Source: Bacteroidia bacterium (GTDB lineage Bacteria > Bacteroidota > Bacteroidia > SpSt-205). Taken from it: a stretch of 7,847 nt of DNA. The stretch covers positions 1 to 7,847 of the forward strand of contig JANXCJ010000090.1 in assembly GCA_025060275.1 (NCBI GenBank), written 5' to 3'. Under the pieces are notes generated by a model. That model did not search any database, was not told where the DNA came from, and saw only the letters and a list, made by a program, of their open reading frames with translations. Of the stretch, positions 1 to 6,254 are shown piece after piece (the stretch's first letter is position 1; every line of letters begins with the position of its first letter). The position numbers and the translations under genes are program-made.

Positions 1-441
1 CCTCTTTTGCCCTATGGGAGAGAAAGTCGCTTCTGGATGATTTTATTCCCCTTCCTTATCCCTCTCTCTACCGCTTGGCGCCTAGCACGGTTCAACGCTA
101 CCCCTACTGGAAGACCTTCTCGTTTCTTCAAGGGGCTGCCTACTCCTGCCCAGGCAGCTTTCTGGGCTATATGGCTCCTCACTCGCCCCACAGGAATATG
201 GCTGCATCCTTTCCTCTGGATAAGTCAAATACTTCTCGTGTGCACTGCCATGGTAAGCTCTTGGCCTTTCTTTTCTCTTAAGAGCAAGCAGAATATAGGG
301 TTAGCTCTCGTATTCCTCTGCCTTTCTGCAGGGGTCAGTCTTGCTGCCTTCTTTACCTCCCATGCTCAGGGCATAGCCCTTATGCTTTTACTTCTATATG
401 GGCTAAGCAGCAGGGTAGCCTCCTCCCTCTATACAGCCTAA
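1..441 (+). CDS. pssA: CDP-diacylglycerol-serine O-phosphatidyltransferase (phosphatidylserine synthase), C-terminal part
   Basis: This is the 3' part of a membrane enzyme that joins CDP-diacylglycerol and L-serine to make phosphatidylserine, the precursor of phosphatidylethanolamine. The frame is open from base 1, so the gene starts outside the window, and the in-frame TTG at 7 is not a convincing start. About 146 residues are visible. The diagnostic piece is WRLARFN followed by FKGLPTPAQAAFWA, which matches the conserved 'RLARFN...F.GLP.PA' block of the PssA branch of CDP-alcohol phosphatidyltransferases. Hydrophobic stretches follow it (WLHPFLWISQILLVCTAMV and IGLALVFLCLSAGVSLAAFF), as expected for the C-terminal membrane helices. 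The catalytic DG..AR...D...D motif would lie upstream and cannot be checked. The next gene begins 20 nt after the stop with its own promoter-like box. Family assignment is fairly secure; exact substrate is inferred from the family. Confidence 0.82.
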   Translation, partial: PLLPYGRESRFWMILFPFLIPLSTAWRLARFNATPTGRPSRFFKGLPTPAQAAFWAIWLLTRPTGIWLHPFLWISQILLVCTAMVSSWPFFSLKSKQNIGLALVFLCLSAGVSLAAFFTSHAQGIALMLLLLYGLSSRVASSLYTA

Positions 442-450
442 GAGGCTCTA

Positions 451-458
451 TAGATTTG
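451..458 (+). promoter_or_regulatory. Bacteroidota-type -7 promoter box (TAGATTTG) before the secreted-protein gene
   Basis: TAGATTTG is an exact match to the TAnnTTTG -7 element recognised by the primary sigma factor of Bacteroidota. Only 3 nt separate it from the ATG at 462, so transcription would begin at or within a few bases of the start codon. I see no clear TTG-type -33 element at the usual distance. No Shine-Dalgarno sequence sits at normal spacing either. Confidence 0.5.
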
Positions 459-461
459 TGT

Positions 462-1628
462 ATGCTCAAATGGAATAGCCTAATATGGGCTTTTTTTATA
501 TGTGCCGCCCAGCCCCTGCCAGACACGGTATTTTTTATCCAACCGAGTGGAGACACAAATCTCATAACCACTTATCAGGTATTTCCCCGTGGCTGGTCCG
601 CAAATATTTATAAAGCAGAGAGAAATAGCTGGAAACTCGTAGAGCTTGATAGTATCTTCTTAGACTCTATTTTACGCGTCAGCGTGCTTCTACGATATAA
701 AGATACCTCTACTACTGATGCTTCGGTACCAATACCTTATGAAAAGGTGGAGTTTTTTTATCCCTACTCGGGATTTCTGATTTTCACAAAGGCAATTTAT
801 CACCCCTCATATAGAATTTTCTTCCCCTATCAGCGAGTATATCTATGGTCTTATCTAAGTCGGTGGGACTCCGCATTCTCGGGGTGGTTCGGTCTATTAG
901 GATTAGGGTGGAATTTTCATGAAGGAGCAGGTATATGGCCCTTTCCGGCTCTTATACACAGAACAGAATGGGGAGACAGCCTTTTATTAGAGAACTTTGA
1001 CTCGCTCTATAATATATTCTTGGAGGCAGGTGGATACTTCCATTATGCTTCTTCCTTTTCCTGTGATAGCTTACTGATTTATGAGTCGCCCCGTAGAAGT
1101 ATGCTAATCCGGGGTTACTACCTCCTCTGTACGGGGAATGAAGGAAAGCTCGCAGTTCATGCGGACTCCATGTGTGGTCCCGCCCAGTGCATAGCCCGAA
1201 ATAGATACCTCTCGTATGAGGTAGGGGGAAAACTCATAGCTGATAGTTCATACTACCGCTTTTATAATTCGCAGGGAAACCTTTTAGGACAAGTAGAAGA
1301 AAAGCGCTACTTTTTCTGGGATACAGAAGGAAAACTCATAGAAGCACACTACCCTGCAGGAAAATACAAAATCCGATATGGGGGGCAAGTAGTGGCTTTG
1401 TCTTCTCCTGCCTCACCTGCATCTCTTTTATCGTGTGGCAGAAAGGGGCAGATTAGGGGAGGACAAAAGGGGGATAGAATTTTTCTATACGAAATTAGTG
1501 GAAGAAAGATATGGGAAGGGCAGCTGGAAGAGGAAGGACGGTTTGAGCTACCTGACTACCTCCCGTTCCAGTTGTACTTTCTAAGATGGAAAGAAAGAGC
1601 CTGGAAATGCGTGATTTTTCCAGATTAG
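462..1628 (+). CDS. secreted protein of unknown function with a T9SS sorting-like C-terminal domain
   Basis: I do not recognise the body of this 388-residue protein. It opens with a short signal-peptide-like segment (MLKWNSLIWAFFICAAQ), suggesting Sec export. The central part is rich in aromatic residues and serine and looks like an extracellular beta-rich protein. Around residues 260-305, short turns such as NSQGNLLGQV and DTEGKLIEAHYPAG resemble YD/RHS-like strands, but too few to call a repeat domain. The last 65 or so residues contain IFLYEISGRKIWEGQ, then ELPDYLPFQLYFLRW and a basic end. This follows the pattern of the type A sorting domain (Por_Secre_tail), which sends cargo through T9SS to the cell surface. 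ATG 462 is preferred over the in-frame TTG at 456, because the TTG lies inside the promoter box. Gaps to both neighbours are about 20 nt. Function is unknown; export is inferred. Confidence 0.75.
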   Translation: MLKWNSLIWAFFICAAQPLPDTVFFIQPSGDTNLITTYQVFPRGWSANIYKAERNSWKLVELDSIFLDSILRVSVLLRYKDTSTTDASVPIPYEKVEFFYPYSGFLIFTKAIYHPSYRIFFPYQRVYLWSYLSRWDSAFSGWFGLLGLGWNFHEGAGIWPFPALIHRTEWGDSLLLENFDSLYNIFLEAGGYFHYASSFSCDSLLIYESPRRSMLIRGYYLLCTGNEGKLAVHADSMCGPAQCIARNRYLSYEVGGKLIADSSYYRFYNSQGNLLGQVEEKRYFFWDTEGKLIEAHYPAGKYKIRYGGQVVALSSPASPASLLSCGRKGQIRGGQKGDRIFLYEISGRKIWEGQLEEEGRFELPDYLPFQLYFLRWKERAWKCVIFPD

Positions 1629-1638
1629 CGTTGCGTTT

Positions 1639-1646
1639 TAGCTTTG
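1639..1646 (+). promoter_or_regulatory. Bacteroidota-type -7 promoter box (TAGCTTTG) before the sugar-phosphate isomerase gene
   Basis: TAGCTTTG matches TAnnTTTG exactly and ends 4 nt before the ATG at 1651, in the 22-nt gap after the previous stop codon. The predicted transcription start would fall at about the start codon, giving a leaderless or nearly leaderless mRNA. No Shine-Dalgarno sequence is visible, and a -33 element is not obvious. Confidence 0.5.
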
Positions 1647-1650
1647 TCAT

Positions 1651-2640
1651 ATGTGGGAGTGGGTACGCTCCTTAGCAAATGATTGGCAAGTAGGCATGGA
1701 GGCCCCCCCTATCTCTATTGACGGAGGGCCTTGGCAAGCTATTGTAACAATAGGGATGGGAGGCTCCGCTTTCGGAGCAGAAGTAGTACGAAGCTGGGCC
1801 GAGAATTATTTGAGAATTCCCTGGGCAATTGTGAGGGACTATTCTCTGCCTGCGTGGGTAGAAAAGGGGGCTTTGGTATTAGCAGCCTCTTACTCAGGCA
1901 ATACAGAAGAGACTTTAGAAGCTACCAAGCAAGCTCTAAAAAGGGGTGCGACGGTAGTAGGACTAGCAAGTGGGGGTATGCTTAGAGAGTGGGGTGAAAG
2001 GGGGATGCTCACAGCATTTATAGCTTTACCAGAGGGACGCCCTCCTAGAGCCGCTGTGCCCTTCTCTATTACTACTCAGTTTCGTCTCTTAGAGGGAACA
2101 GGACTCATCCCTTCCACTTGGCGGGATGAGGGGCAAGCCCTCCTGAAGCTGCTCCTAAGCGCCGCTCATCCCGATATGGGTCGCTTAAAAGCCTTAGCCA
2201 CTCAGTGGAAGGACCGCTTTATCGCTATATACGCTCCCACAGGATATGAAGCTATAGCCCTACGCGCAAGACAACAAATCCAAGAAAACGGAAAACACCT
2301 CGCTTGGCATCACATCATTCCAGAGATGAACCATAACGAAATCGTGGGCTGGGAGTATCCCACCTCCCTACGGGAAGGGGTAGGATTTTGGATTCTCTCA
2401 GGGAGTCATACTCACCCACGCAATTCCCTCAGAATTGGTTTTATAGAGAAACTCTTAGAAGAAAGGGGGTTTTCCTACTTACACTGGAAAGCACCTAACG
2501 CTCCGTATTTAGCAGAGCTAATGTGGCTCTTCCATAGCGTAGATATTTTCTCTGTATATTTGGCAGAAGCCCACAACGTTGACCCTGTACCTGTCCGTAT
2601 TATTGATAGGCTCAAGGAATACTTGGCTCAAGAAGCCTGA
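1651..2640 (+). CDS. bifunctional phosphoglucose/phosphomannose isomerase (SIS-domain family)
   Basis: This cytoplasmic enzyme family interconverts glucose 6-phosphate and fructose 6-phosphate, and mannose 6-phosphate and fructose 6-phosphate, feeding glycolysis and activated mannose synthesis. The 329 residues fit the bacterial/archaeal PGI/PMI family. The N-terminal SIS domain carries GMGGSAFGAEVV (35-46) and the sugar-phosphate loop SYSGNTEETLE (80-90). The segment PPRAAVPFS (131-139) holds the conserved arginine (R133). The second half has NHNEIVGWE (227-235) and ends with DPVPVRIIDRLKEYL (311-325), typical of the PGI_C part, with K322 near the position of the C-terminal catalytic lysine. 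Exact matching of catalytic residues to characterised enzymes is inferred. The ATG at 1651 gives the expected N terminus. The 3' end overlaps the start of the transporter gene. It is not a classical GPI or type I PMI. Confidence 0.88.
   Translation: MWEWVRSLANDWQVGMEAPPISIDGGPWQAIVTIGMGGSAFGAEVVRSWAENYLRIPWAIVRDYSLPAWVEKGALVLAASYSGNTEETLEATKQALKRGATVVGLASGGMLREWGERGMLTAFIALPEGRPPRAAVPFSITTQFRLLEGTGLIPSTWRDEGQALLKLLLSAAHPDMGRLKALATQWKDRFIAIYAPTGYEAIALRARQQIQENGKHLAWHHIIPEMNHNEIVGWEYPTSLREGVGFWILSGSHTHPRNSLRIGFIEKLLEERGFSYLHWKAPNAPYLAELMWLFHSVDIFSVYLAEAHNVDPVPVRIIDRLKEYLAQEA
2555..2562 (+). promoter_or_regulatory. Bacteroidota-type -7 promoter box (TATATTTG) inside the isomerase gene, before the cation transporter
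   Basis: TATATTTG matches TAnnTTTG exactly and lies within the last part of the isomerase coding sequence, 16 nt before the TTG at 2579. Transcription would start near 2567-2570, leaving a leader of roughly 10 nt to that TTG. It sits in coding DNA, so chance is harder to exclude than for the three intergenic boxes. Its position just ahead of the fourth gene start supports it. Confidence 0.35.
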
Positions 2641-3601
2641 GCATTTTCTTCGCTTAGCCTTAGGGGGAGCTGCACTAATTCTTGTGCTCAAGGTCTTAGC
2701 ATATGAGACAGGAGGTGGTGCAGGACTCCTTTCTGACGCGGCGGAGAGCATCCTAAATATGCTGACAGCTTTTTTAGGAATCTATGGTACGCTCTGGGCT
2801 AGACTTCCCCGAGATGAAGCCCATCCATATGGGCATGGTAAAATTGAATCGCTCTTTTCGGGGCTTCAAGGCCTTCTCTTAGCAATTACCACCGGAGTAT
2901 TAGGATATTCTATTCTTAGGGGCTCTTATCGTCCTCTCCATTTGGAGAATGTTCTAACTGTATGGCTATACGAGGGCATAGCAATGGGAATTAACGCAGC
3001 CCTAGCACTCTTACTCCTGTATGGTGCGCGCCGTTTTCATTCCCAGATTCTCAGAGCTGAAAGCTGGCATCTTTTAGGGGATGCGGCTACCTCCCGTCTG
3101 GTATTGGGAGGGATTATGGCTGTGTGGGCTGGACTTCCGCCTCTTATAGATGTAGGAGTCGGTCTCAGCATAATGGCTTTTATGGGGTATGGAGCTTTTC
3201 AACTTCTACGAGAGAGTATTACTACCCTCATTGACGCCCGAGACCCAAGCCTTATGCTTCGGATGGCAGAAGCTCTACGAAAGAATCGTCAGCTGACGTG
3301 GATAGATATTCACAACGTGCGTATCCAACGGTATGGACATGCTATTCATGTGGATGGACATGTAACTTTCCCCTGGTACTGGAGTCTGCGGGAAGCACAC
3401 CATGCCCTGAAGGGACTGGAGGAAGCCCTAAGAGCAGAATTCAGCAGACCTGTAGAATTTTTTTGGCATATGGACCCTTGCGAGCCTATCTGCTGCCCCT
3501 ACTGCGAAGTGCCTGATTGCCCCTACAGACAGGCTCCCTTCACCCAGCGCTTGGCTATAACCCCTGACACCCTCTTTCTAAATCAGAAAGGAATCAGGTA
3601 A
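2579..3601 (+). CDS. cation diffusion facilitator family transporter with Cys-rich C-terminal tail
   Basis: This is an inner-membrane CDF (COG0053-type) protein that would export divalent metals such as Zn, Fe, Mn or Co by proton exchange. Visible signatures, numbered from TTG 2579, are a first helix (RLALGGAALILVLKVLAY), LLSDAAESILN (51-61, the metal-site region of helix 2), HPYGHGKIE (82-90, strongly diagnostic), and HLLGD (164-168, the HxxxD metal site of helix 5). A cytoplasmic domain with the 'H.VD.H' strand (258-261) follows. The end is unusual: residues 301-314 hold five cysteines in the pattern C-x3-CC-x2-C-x4-C. The start is uncertain. TTG 2579 or TTG 2603 both overlap the isomerase gene (62 or 38 nt) and no ATG lies before helix 1, so a non-ATG start is needed. 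Metal specificity cannot be read from the sequence. Confidence 0.87.
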   Translation: MTLYLSVLLIGSRNTWLKKPEHFLRLALGGAALILVLKVLAYETGGGAGLLSDAAESILNMLTAFLGIYGTLWARLPRDEAHPYGHGKIESLFSGLQGLLLAITTGVLGYSILRGSYRPLHLENVLTVWLYEGIAMGINAALALLLLYGARRFHSQILRAESWHLLGDAATSRLVLGGIMAVWAGLPPLIDVGVGLSIMAFMGYGAFQLLRESITTLIDARDPSLMLRMAEALRKNRQLTWIDIHNVRIQRYGHAIHVDGHVTFPWYWSLREAHHALKGLEEALRAEFSRPVEFFWHMDPCEPICCPYCEVPDCPYRQAPFTQRLAITPDTLFLNQKGIR

Positions 3602-3626
3602 ATCTGAGAGTTGCTCCAAAATCTCC

Positions 3627-3634
3627 TAACTTTG
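3627..3634 (+). promoter_or_regulatory. Bacteroidota-type -7 promoter box (TAACTTTG) before metE
   Basis: TAACTTTG is an exact TAnnTTTG match in the 39-nt gap between the transporter stop and metE, ending 6 nt before ATG 3641. A TTG lies at 3611-3613, closer than the usual -33 spacing. The box would be inside the coding region if the upstream TTG at 3611 were the start, which argues for ATG 3641. No riboswitch could fit between this box and the ATG. Confidence 0.5.
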
Positions 3635-3640
3635 GTAGGC

Positions 3641-5878
3641 ATGCAAACACTTGCGTTTGGTCTGCCGCGTCTGGGCGAAAAAAGGCAGTATAAAATTCTC
3701 TTAGAGAAATTCTGGTCGGGCAAGTTGAGTGAGCAGGAATTCCATCAAGGCATGAAAGAATTAGAAGCAGAAAGACTAAGAACTTATGCGGAGAAAGTAG
3801 ATGTCTTCCCTGCTTGCGAACTCTCCTTTTATGACCCCATGTTAGACTTATCTGTGGCTTTAGGGGTAGTGCCAGAACGATTTCACGCTTACAAGGGTCT
3901 ATCGCAATACTTTGAAATGGCACGTGGCGCCTCCGCCTTAGAAATGACCAAGTGGTTCAACACAAACTATCACTATCTCGTACCCGAATGGGGAGGAGGC
4001 GAGCAGACCCCTAACCCTGCCCTAATCATAGAAAAGTATAGAACAGCCCGAGAAAAAGGTTACTCCCAAGCTCTGCCTTCTCTTATTGGACCTTATACTT
4101 TCTTAGCTCTCTCCAAGCAAGAGGGTCATCCTCTCAGTCCCTCTCAAATGGAAGAAGCCGTAGAAAAACTTTTACCTACTTACAAGGAGTTACTTCGCTT
4201 GCTTATAAATGAAGGTGCCGAAGGCTTCCTCTTGCATGAGCCAGCCTTCGTACTGGATGAACCGCCCGTACCCCTCATAGGGTATATATATCACAGTTTA
4301 GCTGGCTTCCCGATTTATGTCTTGACTTATTACGAGGGAGTGGACTTCTACCCGCGTTTTGTAGAGTTACCTGTAAGGGGGGTTGGTTTAGATTTTGTCT
4401 CTAATACCTCTAATTATCAAGCCCTCCTTCAGTACGGCTTTCCAGAGGATAAGGTTCTAATAGGGGGAATTATAGACGGCAGGAATGTATGGCGTGCCGA
4501 TCTAAAAGCAAAGCTAAGGGAAGTAGAGTCCCTCCATAAGCATGTCAAAAAGCTCTGGCTTTCACCCAGCGCACCTCTCTCCTTCTTGCCCCTTACAAAG
4601 GACCCTGAGAGACACATAGCAGCCCCGATTTGGGAGAGACTGAGTTTTGCCAAGGAAAAATTAGAGGAACTACATGTACTAATTAGGGCAATCCGGGGAG
4701 AAAGCGAGGCTCAGCGGAGGGTAGAAGCTTCAGCGCTATTGTGGGAAGACCCCGCTTTTGGCATACATCCTCCCACTCGTGAGCGCCTACGCGCGCTAAA
4801 AGAGGAAGACTTTCAGAGGGAGCTTCCTTACCGAGAGCGGAGCTATCATCAGCAGAAAGCCCTACAGCTCCCTCTTTTCCCTACCACTACCATAGGTTCA
4901 TTCCCTCAAACCGAAGATATTAGAGCTACTCGTAAAAACTATAAAGAGGGCAAGCTCAGCCCAGAAGAATACAAAGCTTATATTCAGGAAAAGATCGCAG
5001 AGGTAATCCGTTATCAGGAAGAGTTAGACTTAGATGTATTGGTACACGGGGAGTTTGAGCGTAGTGACATGGTAGAATTCTTTGCGGAGAAGCTGGAAGG
5101 CTTCGCCATTACCCGGCAAGGATGGGTACTTTCTTACGGGTCCCGGGTTTATAGGCCTCCTATTATTTACGGGGATGTATGGCGCCCAGCGTCCATGACA
5201 GTAGAAGAAATCACCTATGCCCAATCTCTGACTTCAAAGCCTGTCAAGGGCATGCTTACGGGCCCTGTTACCATCCTAAACTGGAGCTACGCGCCTCCTG
5301 TCAAGACGCGGGAGGAGGTAGCTTATGAAATTGCACTTGCCATTTTAGATGAGGTGAGAGACTTAGAAGCTGCCGGCATAAAAGTCATCCAGATAGATGA
5401 GCCAGCTTTTCGGGAAGGTGCTCCCCTGAAGAAGCGTAATTGGGCTGATTACTTCCGATGGGCTGTAAGGGCTTTCCGTTTAGCTTCGCGAGCAAAACCC
5501 TTCACCCAAATACACTCCCACATGTGCTACTCAGAATTTGAGTCTATTTTGCAGTACATATGGGAAATGGACTTTGATGTCATTTCTATAGAAGCCTCCC
5601 GGAGTAAGGGCACCTTAGTAGAGGAATTCAAACGTTTCCCTCACTGGGATAGGCAGGTAGGACTGGGGGTATATGACATCCATTCACCTGCAATCCCTAC
5701 TCGCGAAGCAATAGAACAAGTAATAGAGGCGGCTCGGCGCGCTCTACCTGATACCCTCTTATGGGTAAACCCGGACTGCGGTCTCAAGACCCGCAGGTGG
5801 GAGGAGGTTCGCCCTGCCTTGAAACATATGGTAGAGGCTGCCAAAAATATCCGTAATCGTATTCCCTCCGCTAAATAA
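3641..5878 (+). CDS. metE: 5-methyltetrahydropteroyltriglutamate-homocysteine methyltransferase (cobalamin-independent methionine synthase)
   Basis: MetE makes methionine by moving a methyl group from 5-methyltetrahydrofolate polyglutamate to homocysteine in the cytoplasm, using zinc and no B12. The 745-residue length is close to the roughly 755 usual for the family. The N terminus, MQTLAFGLPRLGEKRQYK, aligns with the family's '...GFPRVG..RELK' opening, which fixes the start at ATG 3641 rather than TTG 3611. The C-terminal catalytic half begins around TTTIGSFPQTEDIRATRK and includes VHGEFERSDMVEFFAEKLEGF, GPVTILNWSY and QIDEPAFREGAPL. The four zinc ligands are all present: His627 and Cys629 in HMCYSEF, Glu651 in SIEASRS, and Cys713 in NPDCGLKTR. 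There is no break or frameshift. No B12 or SAM riboswitch precedes it. The gene faces gldH across a long non-coding gap. Confidence 0.97.
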   Translation: MQTLAFGLPRLGEKRQYKILLEKFWSGKLSEQEFHQGMKELEAERLRTYAEKVDVFPACELSFYDPMLDLSVALGVVPERFHAYKGLSQYFEMARGASALEMTKWFNTNYHYLVPEWGGGEQTPNPALIIEKYRTAREKGYSQALPSLIGPYTFLALSKQEGHPLSPSQMEEAVEKLLPTYKELLRLLINEGAEGFLLHEPAFVLDEPPVPLIGYIYHSLAGFPIYVLTYYEGVDFYPRFVELPVRGVGLDFVSNTSNYQALLQYGFPEDKVLIGGIIDGRNVWRADLKAKLREVESLHKHVKKLWLSPSAPLSFLPLTKDPERHIAAPIWERLSFAKEKLEELHVLIRAIRGESEAQRRVEASALLWEDPAFGIHPPTRERLRALKEEDFQRELPYRERSYHQQKALQLPLFPTTTIGSFPQTEDIRATRKNYKEGKLSPEEYKAYIQEKIAEVIRYQEELDLDVLVHGEFERSDMVEFFAEKLEGFAITRQGWVLSYGSRVYRPPIIYGDVWRPASMTVEEITYAQSLTSKPVKGMLTGPVTILNWSYAPPVKTREEVAYEIALAILDEVRDLEAAGIKVIQIDEPAFREGAPLKKRNWADYFRWAVRAFRLASRAKPFTQIHSHMCYSEFESILQYIWEMDFDVISIEASRSKGTLVEEFKRFPHWDRQVGLGVYDIHSPAIPTREAIEQVIEAARRALPDTLLWVNPDCGLKTRRWEEVRPALKHMVEAAKNIRNRIPSAK

Positions 5879-5923
5879 ACCCTCTCTATACAACTTCCTG
5901 ATTATTGCAAAAAGCTCTCTTAT

Positions 5924-5954
5924 AGCCAGATGGGTGGAATGCATGGCTTTTCTT
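5924..5954 (+). terminator. possible weak intrinsic terminator after metE
   Basis: AGCCA (5924-5928) can pair with TGGCT (5944-5948), directly followed by a T-rich run (TTTTCTT). The stem is only 5 bp with a 15-nt loop, so it is weak. Its position 46 nt after the metE stop is sensible. No better hairpin with a T-run lies nearer the gene. Confidence 0.22.
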
Positions 5955-6106
5955 GCAGCTTACCTGAGTTATGTCCTACGCTATGGGTTTCTGAAGTTTC
6001 TTAGCCATTTTCGCTGCCCTACCAAGGGAGTAAGTTTTACCAGCCCTCTCCCCCCTAAGTCCAGAGACAGAGGATTAGCATCCCTATTTCAATCATTTGC
6101 CCCAGA

Positions 6107-6136
6107 GAATAAAAATAGCTTTATACCCTACAAATC
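6107..6136. repeat. 30-bp direct repeat, copy 1 (CRISPR-like spacing)
   Basis: The copy begins GAATAAAAATAGCTTTATA and ends CCCTACAAATC. It matches the copy at 6172-6201 in 29 of 30 positions; the single difference is C versus A at repeat position 20. Similarity stops sharply at both ends. Inside it, ATAAA and TTTAT can form a small AT-only hairpin around AATAGC. Confidence 0.85.
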
Positions 6137-6171
6137 AGGGTTTTCAGGCGTGCGCAAGCTGAGATGGAGAT
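6137..6171. other. 35-bp unique segment between the two direct repeats (spacer-like)
   Basis: This segment starts AGGGTTTTCAGG and ends GATGGAGAT. It shares nothing obvious with the repeats or with the rest of the window. A 35-bp unique segment between 30-bp repeats fits the dimensions of a type I or type III CRISPR unit, but one spacer alone does not prove that. Its match to a phage or plasmid cannot be tested here. Confidence 0.4.
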
Positions 6172-6201
6172 GAATAAAAATAGCTTTATAACCTACAAAT
6201 C
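6172..6201. repeat. 30-bp direct repeat, copy 2 (CRISPR-like spacing)
   Basis: Second copy of the repeat, starting GAATAAAAATAGCTTTATA and ending ACCTACAAATC, 65 bp after the first. No third copy is visible 65 bp further in either direction and no cas gene is in the window. It may be a two-repeat mini-array, a remnant, or an unrelated dispersed repeat. Confidence 0.85.
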
Positions 6202-6254
6202 CTCCTCCATTTTTACGGCTGAGCTTACCCCTCCCCAAAGCCTGTATTTTTTTA

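Noticed and set aside
3611..3640. Upstream TTG start for metE adding 10 residues
   Set aside because: The family N terminus begins at MQTLAFGLPRLG (ATG 3641), and the TAnnTTTG box at 3627 lies within the proposed extension.
4508..4515. Minus-strand TAGCTTTG box inside metE
   Set aside because: It precedes no credible minus-strand gene; one or two chance matches are expected in a window of this size. A similar minus-strand match at about 7773-7780 lies inside pepP.
5907..5936. Possible degenerate third copy of the 30-bp repeat (AAAAAGCTCTCTTATAGCC)
   Set aside because: Similarity is short and gapped, and the distance is not an exact multiple of 65 bp.
5934..6173. 79-codon plus-strand reading frame in the metE-gldH gap
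   Set aside because: No recognisable motif, no start signal, and it runs through one 30-bp repeat copy and the unique segment; composition looks non-coding.
6217..6253. GGCT...AGCC hairpin followed by seven T residues as a metE terminator
   Set aside because: Only a 4-bp stem with an 18-nt loop, over 330 nt after metE; AGCC also takes part in the alternative pairing of the RNA candidate.
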